Positions 9,349-16,660 of a DNA stretch of 64,000 nt are shown here, piece after piece. The DNA comes from Symbiodinium natans (taxonomy: Eukaryota; Sar; Dinophyceae; Suessiales; Symbiodiniaceae). The position numbers were made by a program, and so were the translations under genes. The stretch is from contig CAJNDS010002688.1 of assembly GCA_905221605.1 (NCBI GenBank), positions 1 to 64,000 on the forward strand, given 5' to 3'. Every line of letters starts with the position of its first letter. The first letter of the stretch is position 1. The notes under the pieces were generated by a model. The model was not told where the DNA came from. It saw nothing but the letters and a program-made list of their open reading frames with translations, and did no database searches.

Positions 9349-10274
9349 AGGAGTGGGGCGCCTTGTTTGGGACGCTCGCAGAGCCACGCTGGCCTTGGGC
9401 TTTCGTGCGGGCTGACATGTGCCAGTTCGCGCGGGCCAGTGGCCGCGGCAACCTCGTTGAGAGCGGGGCCCTGTGGCTCGCCGATTTCAGCCTAGAATCG
9501 GTAGGTTTGAGGTGTAGTAGGCCGGATGCGTTGGGCGCAGTGCGGCACAAGCACGTTGAGCGCGCGCAAGCTGACTACAACCTCATAGGAGCGGCTTTCT
9601 GCGCCTCGCTCCAGGACCTTGGTCTGAGGGGCGCAGAAGAGCTGTGCACCGCTGCAGTTGAAAGCTTTCCAGCCACTGCGGGTGCAGATAGCGCCGCGGC
9701 TGCGCCACCGCCCTCTCCAGTCGTTCCCCTCCCGGACGTGCGGTCGGGCGAGGACCTCACGCCAGCAGAGCGTGCGGAGCTGGATAAGGAGGTGGATAAG
9801 TATGCCGCGGAGAGGGAAGCGTTTTGGCGGACCAAGGCGGACGCCAAGGACTGGGATTCCGTCCGGGCTGACCTTGAGGTCTATGCTCTTGCGGGCGAGA
9901 AGGTCGCGGAGGATCCTAGGCGCACCGAGGCCTATAGAGACCTCGTATGGTCGGGTTTGAAGATCGAGCCTGGACCAACCAGACCCGGGCTGACCGATGC
10001 TGATATCGCAGCCGTCAGGGAGGTCATACGGCGAAAGGCCGCTGGGTTCTGGGTGGAGGACACCACCAGGACCACGGTCAGGAAGTTCGCCCATGACTGC
10101 ATCCCCACCGGGCCGCCGGTCTCGTCCCAGCCTCACAGTCTGAGGGGCGAGTCCGCGCAATGGGTCGACGACAAGCTTGAAGAAGAATGCAAGCGGGGTG
10201 TTGATCCGCGGCAGCTCGGCTTGGGGATCTGCGCCGTTTCCGACCAAGGAAATGCCCAGCTACAAGCGGCATAG
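9309..10274 (+). CDS. Pol continuation: end of methyltransferase-like region and RT N-terminal fingers
   Basis: Back in the original phase after a -1 (or +2) shift in the acgcgcgcgg run near 9273; reading back in this frame gives AGAHVALRLQAQ. WAFVRADMCQFA and GALWLADFSLESVGLRC resemble the C-terminal part of methyltransferase-like domains. A linker follows, with DLTPAERAELDKEVDKYAAE and AEREAFWRTKA, and then a typical gypsy RT entry (VRKFAHDCIPTGPPV, WVDDKLEEECKRG) at 10.07-10.20 kb. The real protein shifts frame again at a GGGG run near 10194, so the last ~26 codons here are spurious. The start at 9309 is a frame artefact. Confidence 0.6.
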   Translation: MQAQKGEWEPWRLEEWGALFGTLAEPRWPWAFVRADMCQFARASGRGNLVESGALWLADFSLESVGLRCSRPDALGAVRHKHVERAQADYNLIGAAFCASLQDLGLRGAEELCTAAVESFPATAGADSAAAAPPPSPVVPLPDVRSGEDLTPAERAELDKEVDKYAAEREAFWRTKADAKDWDSVRADLEVYALAGEKVAEDPRRTEAYRDLVWSGLKIEPGPTRPGLTDADIAAVREVIRRKAAGFWVEDTTRTTVRKFAHDCIPTGPPVSSQPHSLRGESAQWVDDKLEEECKRGVDPRQLGLGICAVSDQGNAQLQAA

Positions 10275-11376
10275 GAAGCGACGCTTGGTGGTTGACTACC
10301 GCCGCGTGAATGCCCGAATTAAGCGCTCCACGTACTATTGTCGGCGGGGCAGCGATGTGCTCGCCGCCGCAGTAGGTTCGGTTTGGTATACCTTCGTGGA
10401 TGCGGTTAGTGGGTTTAATCAGATTAGGAACACCAAGCGTGCTCGCGAGGTGTTGGCCATTGTGGCAAGAACAGGGAAGTATCTCCCTGTCGGCCTCACC
10501 TTTGGCCCGATTAACGGCCCAGATGACTTCAACTTTGTGGTTGATAGGGCCTATGCCCCCGGCAGAGGTAGGCGCCTTAAGTATACTAAGGAGTGGATTG
10601 CCTACGTGGATGATCTTACTGTTAGGACGGGTAGGGTCATTGATGGGCAGTTTTTCACTGATGCCCAAGCCGAGGGGGCGGTGCGCGAAGCGTGCGCCAA
10701 GGGGGCAGTCGCGGCTCCTCAGAGCGCGTCGTCTGCTCTTGAAGCCTTAGGCGTTCGCGGTGCGCACAACTCCAAGCGCGCGAACCATGACGCGGCGCGC
10801 TCGGACCAGAATCACCCCACGCGCGTTCTGATGCTCAGGATGTTGGGGCTGTTCGGGTGTTTCTGTGTTCAGGGCGGGTGTTTTTGGGGCGGGCCGTTTC
10901 CCAGGTCGCCGGTCTGCGGGCAGAAGGATTTTTCGTCGTTCGTCGCGTGCAGCTTCGTTCGTGTGTCCCGCAGCCAGTGTGTAGGAAGCAGGCCTAGAGG
11001 TTCGGTCCAAGGTCGAAGCAGAAGCCGTAGGAGCCTTAAAGCCCCGACCATAAGGAAACTCCCCAAACCCCCGCCGCAGCGGTTCAAGTGTGTTGTAGAG
11101 CCTAGGGTAGGTAGTCCCTCCCCGCTTTCGTGCCTGTGCACTGCGCCCCGCTGCGGGTCGCGACCAGACCGCGCGGGAGCGACCGATCGGTCGCCCGGAC
11201 CTTCGTGGTCAACCACAAGGCCCCGCTGCGGGCCGTGCCCTGGCCGCGCGGGAGCGGCTGCCTACCACTACTGCACACCGGCCCCTTGCAGCGGGCCGTG
11301 TCCTGGCCGCTCAAGGGCGCGTCAGGTTTCCCTCGCCCATCCAAAATCCAGCAAAGCCGCGGGCCTCAGTGCCGCG
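10177..11376 (+). CDS. Reverse transcriptase fingers/palm (YVDD), detached from thumb and RNase H
   Basis: The frame contains RT blocks in the normal order: SSAWGSAPFPTKE, RRLVVDYRRVNARI, FVDAVSGFNQIRNT, LPVGLTFGPINGP and the catalytic YVDD at 10603-10614. The TTG at its nominal start is not a real start; the protein continues from the preceding frame across the GGGG run. Homology ends near 10830. The remaining open stretch to 11376 is low-complexity, GC-rich and holds three tandem hairpins, so it may be untranslated. It stays open in frame with the next gene, so an RT-phosphotransferase fusion cannot be excluded. Thumb and RNase H would have to be supplied by the separate polyprotein encoded about 5 kb upstream. 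Confidence 0.82.
11147..11177 (+). repeat. Hairpin element copy H5
   Basis: CCCG/CGGG, bulged C, TGC/GCG, bulged G, GGTC/GACC, loop GCGACCA. First of three in tandem upstream of the phosphotransferase gene. Confidence 0.75.
11222..11252 (+). repeat. Hairpin element copy H6
   Basis: CCCG/CGGG, bulged C, TGC/GCG, bulged G, GGCC/GGCC, loop GTGCCCT. Between H5 and H6 sit two small palindromes (GACCGATCGGTC and GTGGTCAACCAC). Confidence 0.75.
11283..11317 (+). repeat. Hairpin element copy H7 (best formed)
   Basis: CCCTTG/CAAGGG, bulged C, AGC/GCT, bulged G, GGCC/GGCC, loop GTGTCCT: thirteen perfect pairs. The AGC/GCT pair replaces the usual TGC/GCG and is the clearest compensatory change. It ends 60 bases before the ATG at 11377. 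Confidence 0.8.
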
Positions 11377-12069
11377 ATGGGTGGAGGAGGGTCTAAGGGC
11401 AGGGGCAAAAGCAAGAGCCCAGGCCCTAAGGGCCGGAAGGGCCCGCCCACGATAGACGACGTGCAGCGCCTGCTAGTCCGATGCATGCGGCACGGCGAAG
11501 GTGGCTGCAGAGGCCGGTTCGGTCCGGGCGGCCTCTACCCGGTTGATGAGTTGATCGAGCAACTCGGGATCACCATCAACCAGTACAACCAGGCGGTCGC
11601 GCACGACGCCAGCCAGCGGAAACCGAGGTTGGACACCTCGCACGCTGGTTTCCTTCGTGCCTTCCAAGGCCACTCTGCCGATTGTGGCCATCCGATGGGG
11701 TTCATGATGGAGGGCCTAAGTGAGACGGCCATCGACGACCTCATCCGTCAGTATGGCCCGGCCATGTGGCACGGCACGGACTTGCATGTCGTGCCAAGCC
11801 TGTTGCAGAACGGCCTGATCCCCGGCGGCGGGCCGGGAGGCCGCCTCGGGGTTCACTACGTCCTAGGACACTGCCCCACGCAGTGGGAGGACGGAAGGTG
11901 CGGGTTCCGCCGCGGATCGACTTGCATAGTCGAGGTCCGACTGGCGGTCCTGCGGGACGCCGGAGTGCCCATCTATGCAGGAGCGGATGGGGTGGCCCTC
12001 ACTGGCCAGATTAGGGCCACCGGCATTTCCCGCAAGGGGCTCGCCTGTCTACTCAGACTTGATAGCTGA
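11377..12069 (+). CDS. Tpt1/KptA-like RNA 2'-phosphotransferase
   Basis: 230 codons from an ATG in good context (CCGCGATGG), ending in TGA at 12067. The Tpt1/KptA family transfers the 2'-phosphate of a spliced or repaired RNA junction to NAD+ and is usually 180-230 residues. Seen here in family order: VRCMRHG with the Arg-His pair near residues 38-39, YPVDELI, MWHGTDLH, LLQNGLIPGG, GGRLGVHYVLG, CGFRRGSTCIVEV, and GVPIYAGADGVALT, the family's substrate-site end. The Arg, His, Arg, Arg set expected for catalysis appears present. The N terminus MGGGGSKGRGKSK fits an N-myristoylation signal followed by a basic patch, which would place the protein at membranes. Other ADP-ribosyl-transfer folds are the main alternative. 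Confidence 0.78.
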   Translation: MGGGGSKGRGKSKSPGPKGRKGPPTIDDVQRLLVRCMRHGEGGCRGRFGPGGLYPVDELIEQLGITINQYNQAVAHDASQRKPRLDTSHAGFLRAFQGHSADCGHPMGFMMEGLSETAIDDLIRQYGPAMWHGTDLHVVPSLLQNGLIPGGGPGGRLGVHYVLGHCPTQWEDGRCGFRRGSTCIVEVRLAVLRDAGVPIYAGADGVALTGQIRATGISRKGLACLLRLDS

Positions 12070-12093
12070 GTTGGGCTCCTCGACGGTTGTGCT

Positions 12094-12127
12094 GGCCCCT
12101 GCGGGTCGTGTCATGGCCGCGGGGGCC
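12094..12127 (+). repeat. Hairpin element copy H8, overlapping a start codon
   Basis: GGCCCC/GGGGCC, TGC/GCG, bulged G, GGTC/GGCC (one G-U), loop GTGTCAT. The ATG at 12113 of the next gene begins in the loop. Confidence 0.75.
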
Positions 12128-14748
12128 GCCCAACCTGTGACCCCTCCTAAGGCCGCGCCTAAGGCCAAAGGGCGTCCCCTAGAAACTCCTAGGACTTCGA
12201 TCGTGCCAGCGAAGGCCAAGGTGTACCCTAGGCGCAACATCCCGGGCCCCAATGTCCTCGAGCCCGAGGACTCGCTCGAGGAAGAGGCAGCCCAAGCAGC
12301 TGAAGGTGTCGAGGAAGATAGTTCCAGCTCGGATCCGACACGCGGGCGCCTCCAGCCGCGGTCAGAGTGAAGGAGGACGAGGAGCCCGCTAGTGGGGCCC
12401 AGGCCGAGAGCACCGAGGAAGGAGTCCTCGTGCTCGGCCAGTCGGTGGTCACCAGCGCGAAGGAATACCTCGCGCGGTCCGAAGCTCTTCTTAGAGCGCA
12501 GAAGCTCCAGTCGAGAATACTGGAGGTTGCGGGAACTGCGATGGTGAAGCTGGAGAAGATCACCAAGCGTGAGGAGTCCCTCAAAACGCTGCGCCGAGAA
12601 GGAGAGAGTCGGGTGGCCGGGGAAGGCGCCGACGGGGAAGAGGTGTCTGACGATGGTCAGGACGCCCCCGGGGCTGCAGGGCCGAGCAGTTCCGCCAGGC
12701 CTTCGGGAGGCGGGACCGCCCAGTCCGCCTCAGCCTCAGAGGAGCCTCGCCCCAACGCTGACGGCCACTACGGATGTTCGGCTCCGGGATGCGGGCTAGC
12801 TTTTGAGTCGCTGGTGCAGTACCACTTGCATCAGGCGGCCTGCCATGGCGCCTCTCTTCCGCCCAACCTGGGGATCAGCCCCTCCGCACCTCTTGACCCT
12901 TTTCGTCAGGACTGGCGGGGACGGCTGTTCCGCCGAGGAAAGGACGGTGGGTATGGGGAGGTGCCCATGCTCCGAGTGATTAGGTACCACAAAGCCAACG
13001 GGTACGATCACTCGAGAGTCCCGCTCCTGAGGCGAGGGGACCGAATCCAGCTTGAGGATGGATCGCACCACATCTATGGTGGTAGCCATCCGCCGGGGTG
13101 GCTTCGCGACGACCCCGAGCTGGACCCCCCTGATGCTCCAGAGGGAAGCGATGGAGGGTCCACGCCCAAGAGCGAGCCCACAGAGGAGGCCGTGCCCGAG
13201 CCTCCGCGGAAGGCCGCTCCGCGCGGGCGGGCCCTCGAGCCGCCGAAGGGCGACGTCCAGCGACGCCTGGCCGAGCGTCGCTCCAAGCGAGACTACTCGC
13301 CGGACCTGGTGACGCCTCTCGACGATCTCCATGCCAAGGAGATCGACTCCTTCTTCGCGGGCGACCCAGCCGCGGATAGCCTTGACGTCATTTTGATGCG
13401 CGCCGAGGTTCGCACTGAGTCCCACCTCAAGGTTGGCCGGGAGGAGGAAGAGCCCCTGGTCAAGGAGGAACAGGAGGAGGAGGCGGAGGTCGTCAAGGAC
13501 GAAGAGGTCTCGGTTGAGATGGAGGCTGCCACCGCGGATGAGGCGGACGAGGTCGCCCTCCCAGCCAACCGAGCCTACGTCGAAGGCCGTTTTTACCCCT
13601 ACGGCAGCTGGCGGTGCTTCTTCTGCGAAGCCATTAACCCGGTGACCGAGGACCAGTGCCTCACCACGCACGCGGGCGGCCCGAATGCGGGCGCCCCGTG
13701 CGACGGCCGATGGATCAATGGGATCGACATCGGGTGGTGGGAGGTGGATCCCCAAACCGCGCCGGAGCAATGGCGGCGGAGGTTTTCTGCCGAAGAGCTT
13801 GAAGACCAACAAGCGCGGGCAGATGCCGCGAGGCTCCTCAGCGATGAGGAACTCGCTGAAGCCCTCCAGGCGGCCGAGGAGGCGCAGGCGGCCGAGCGCG
13901 CCAAGAAGCGGGAGCGGCGCCAGGCGGAGAAGGCGGAGCGCGATGATCACATCAGCGAAGCGCTCCGCATAGCAGGGTGGCAGTGCCCTAACTGCTATGA
14001 ATGGAACCTTTCATTCAGGCAGCTGTGCTTTAGGTGCAGCACACCCCTCCGCTTGGCAGAGGTCGTGTCCCGCGGGATCCCGGATCCGCGGCGCGGCGAA
14101 CAGAGGGACTCGGGCTCCGAGAGCAGCCAAGATGAGCTGGAGTACGAGATCCTTCTGGCCAATCGCGCGATGGATCAGGAAACGATCCAGCCTCTTCTTA
14201 GAAGCAAACACAAGAAGAGGGGCGGCAAGAGACGTCGCGAGGAGGCGACGCACGGCAAGGGCCGCGACCCTTGGGGTGCTTGGGCAGACGCCCGTGGCAA
14301 GGGCCAGGGCAAGCCGAAGGGCAGAGGCAAGTCCGATGCCAAGGGCAAGCCCAAGGGGAGGGGCAAGTACGCCTGGGGCGCTTTCGCCGCGGGCATTGTT
14401 GCCGCGCTCCAACCCCGCCCAAGCACAAGCTGGGTCCCAGCTTTCCCGTGCGGGTCGGCCCGGCCGCCGCCGAGTGTTCCGCTTCCGCCGCGGACCCCCT
14501 TTTTCCTGGGTCGCGGGCTCCTCAATCGGTTGATGCACGCCCTCAACGGGAACATCAACGGCTGGTGGGGCCTGGCGGCTGCAGCGTCGGCGCCGATTGC
14601 CTTGCAGTTGCACCGCGGGGTCGTGCATGTCGTCGAGGACTCCATGCACGCGGTTGCAACGGTTTCGGCCGACGTTGTTGAGGAAATCGGCCATGGGGCC
14701 AGGCGGACCGTGTGGGTCGCCGGAACAGCCATCACTCTGGTAGCATGA
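12113..14748 (+). CDS. Accessory protein with C2H2 and RanBP2-type zinc fingers (one frameshift)
   Basis: The start chosen is ATG 12113 (MAAGAAQPVTPPK). The frame shifts by one base between about 12304 and 12370, after an acidic SSSSD run, and then stays open to TGA at 14746. After the shift: a predicted coiled coil (12.43-12.61 kb); a C2H2 finger C-x4-C-x12-H-x4-H at about 12776-12843; a charged, proline-rich middle; a degenerate RanBP2 finger beginning W-x-C-x2-C-x3-N-x6-C at about 13608; a long Glu/Ala helix; a perfect RanBP2 finger W-x-C-x2-C-x3-N-x6-C-x2-C at about 13978-14040; and a Lys/Gly-rich tail of GKGQGKPKGRGK type. RanBP2 fingers often bind single-stranded RNA, so an RNA-binding role is inferred. 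The frame continues open past the TGA into the next entry. Confidence 0.68.
14702..14721 (+). repeat. Hairpin element copy H9 (short loop)
   Basis: GGC/GCC, bulged G, GACC/GGTC, but the loop is only GTGTG. It lies upstream of the SWIM/PLD frame. Weakest member of the set. Confidence 0.45.
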
Positions 14749-15969
14749 TCGTGCGGTGCTGTTCTGTGGTACGTGAGTCGTGCCGTTGCCAATCGCATTG
14801 CGCATTTGCGACATGGCAACACCGCGGCCCCTGAGGCGCGGCTGTCTCAGCTCCTTGGCTCCGAAGCGACGTTTGAGGTCGCGAGCACCAAGAAAGGGGT
14901 GACCCATAAGGTTTGGGTGCATCTCAAGGAGGAGACAGCTGCCTGTGGCTGTCGTGCTTACCTGGCAGAAGGACGCTGCGGGCATTGCGATGCCGCAATG
15001 GACACCGCTCGTTCCTTAGGGTTTTTGCACGCGGCCCAGCGAGGCGCGGGTCCTGCGCTCACAGACTCCATTCGGAGTACCGCCTCCGATGCCCTAGCTA
15101 AGGGTAAGGTGGTGTTGGGTTTGGGGAACAGTGAAGGGTGTTTCTCCCAACTCGCGGCCAAGAGCCGCGGGCTCTCCTGCTTTCAGGGGCTCGCGGGTCG
15201 TGACCTGGCCGCGGCCCCAGCAGATGGAGCGAGCGCAGCCCACGCACATTCCGGCTCCGTGCAACGTGCCGCCACTGCCACGGTGGCGCGCACGCCAGGC
15301 CGGAGGAACAAGGGCCCAGCCCCCGCTAGGAGTTCTCCAGTCAAAGAAGCGGAATTCCTTGCGGGCGGGCCATACATTCAGGCCGCCCAAACGCTGCTTG
15401 GGTCCGGAGCAGCAGAGGATGTGATCTACATCCGGGCTTGCAGCTTAGATTGCCCATCCTGCGTCGAGGCAATCGAAGCGTCGCTTGGCAAGGGCGCAAG
15501 CGTTCGGATTGTCGCCGACATGGGACAATGCCACCGCACCAAGCTCCAGTGGCAAGCGTTGAAACGCTTGGCGGCCGCAGGTGCCGAGGTGAAGGTGGGT
15601 TGCGGCACATCCTTGCGCGACGCCTATGCTCGCGACGGCCGCGGGGCTAAGGTAGGCACCGGGATTCAAGGGCTGCACCATGCCAAAGCCCTTTGCCTAC
15701 TGCGGCCTGACGGCGCGGTGGTGCTGATTGGGAGCCTCAATTTTACCACAAGCAGCAAGGCCAATGCGGAGGCAGGGCTTAAGCTTGAGGTCCCCAAGAC
15801 GCACCCTGTCGCGCAGTCCTACGTCGAGGAATTCCAGAGGGTGTCGGCCGAGGCATTCTCCCTCGATGAGGCGGTTGCAAAGCGCCCTCAGTTGGAGCGA
15901 GCCAGTAGCTCCAACGTTTCTGGCAACGCCACTCGTGCCCCCAACACTGCTCCACAGGGTATCGAGTAG
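14749..15969 (+). CDS. SWIM zinc finger plus single-HKD phospholipase D-like nuclease
   Basis: The frame is the same as that of the preceding gene and separated from it by one TGA (14746-14748). No ATG occurs before the conserved region; a GTG lies at 14773. Readthrough or a recent stop mutation would make it one protein with the zinc-finger part. A SWIM-type CxC...CxH motif (CGCRAYLAEGRCGH) is at about 14944-14985. The C-terminal half has the order of a PLD domain: VRIVADMGQCHRTK, LKRLAAAGAEVKV, then HHAKALCLLRPDGAV and LIGSLNFT, an H-x-K...D...G-S-x-N signature at about 15675-15750. Single-HKD enzymes such as bacterial Nuc and MitoPLD/Zucchini act as dimers on nucleic acid or phospholipid; here a nuclease seems likelier. 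It ends in TAG at 15967. Confidence 0.68.
   Translation, partial: SCGAVLWYVSRAVANRIAHLRHGNTAAPEARLSQLLGSEATFEVASTKKGVTHKVWVHLKEETAACGCRAYLAEGRCGHCDAAMDTARSLGFLHAAQRGAGPALTDSIRSTASDALAKGKVVLGLGNSEGCFSQLAAKSRGLSCFQGLAGRDLAAAPADGASAAHAHSGSVQRAATATVARTPGRRNKGPAPARSSPVKEAEFLAGGPYIQAAQTLLGSGAAEDVIYIRACSLDCPSCVEAIEASLGKGASVRIVADMGQCHRTKLQWQALKRLAAAGAEVKVGCGTSLRDAYARDGRGAKVGTGIQGLHHAKALCLLRPDGAVVLIGSLNFTTSSKANAEAGLKLEVPKTHPVAQSYVEEFQRVSAEAFSLDEAVAKRPQLERASSSNVSGNATRAPNTAPQGIE
15186..15218 (+). repeat. Hairpin element copy H10
   Basis: GGGGC/GCCCC, bulged T, CGC/GCG, bulged G, GGTC/GGCC (one G-U), loop GTGACCT. It lies inside the SWIM/PLD frame, between the two domains. Confidence 0.75.
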
Positions 15970-16650
15970 GCTGCGGCCAGTTGGCGCGGCGTGGTATGTA
16001 TCCACGCATTATCAGAGCCGGCGTTGCAGCACGGCACGCTGCTTCGCCAACCTTTTGCACTTTCTTTTGCGTGACTGCGGGCGAAAAGCCGCGGCAGGTT
16101 GGAAGCCTGCCCATTTTGCATTCCCCGCACTTTTCTTCTCCGCCCTGCCTGTGGCCCCTCTTGTCGAGGGAGCTCTTTTGCAGGTGCTGCGGACCGTGTC
16201 CTGGTCGCGGCAGTGCGCTCGCCGAAGCGCGTGCGAGTTGCACTGGCTGCGGCACAAGCAATGTGCGCGGCTCTCGCTGAGTCCGGTAGCCCGTAGGGTA
16301 GTTCTGGATAGGTGAGTAGCCGTAGCCGTAGCTTAGGGCCGGTAGTTTGTACAGTGTACCATTTGTACCATAGCTTTGCACTAGCAGCATAAAGACCTGC
16401 CCAGTACTCTGGAGCCTCGCCTGCCAGCACAAAGGTGAGCGCTCGCGACTTGGGGTGGTTTAGGGTCGTAGAGGGCTGCTGTCGTCGTGCGTCCGTTTGG
16501 TAGTGCGGGCTGCCGCCCAAGCCGCATGCCAATGCTCATGATGTGCGGGCTCTACCAGGGTCGCACGCGACGCCCTCGCCCTACCCCATTTGCCGCGTTG
16601 CGGAAGTGCTTGATGCACTATGAGCTCCTGGTGAGCCGGAAGCCTCGGCT
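15970..16650 (+). other. 3' untranslated region of the retrotransposon
   Basis: No convincing coding frame follows the stop at 15967. The region holds hairpin H11 and short repeats (CCGTAG repeats near 16319, GTACC repeats near 16355). Confidence 0.6.
16185..16212 (+). repeat. Hairpin element copy H11
   Basis: TGC/GCA, TGC/GCG, bulged G, GACC/GGTC, loop GTGTCCT. It lies in the 3' untranslated region. Confidence 0.7.
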
Positions 16651-16660
16651 GAGGGGCGAA
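16651..16660 (+). other. Putative polypurine tract
   Basis: GAGGGGCGAA lies immediately before the TGTGA start of the 3' LTR, where the plus-strand primer is expected. It is short and interrupted by one C. Confidence 0.5.

Noticed and set aside
9425-9450. Twelfth hairpin (CGC, G, GGCC, AGT, GGCC, GCG)
   Set aside because: The loop is only three bases and lacks the GTGNCCT consensus; probably chance in GC-rich coding DNA.
9060-9660. Active cytosine-5 DNA methyltransferase
   Set aside because: No PC catalytic motif could be found in either frame; only a methyltransferase-like layout is claimed.
11147-11317. CRISPR array or tRNA cluster
   Set aside because: The three repeats have covarying stems and unequal spacing and are not identical repeats with spacers. 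They lack tRNA arms.
12796-14985. Long minus-strand open frames opposite the zinc-finger gene
   Set aside because: They mirror a high-GC coding region on the plus strand. They show no motifs, and the plus frame has clear zinc fingers.
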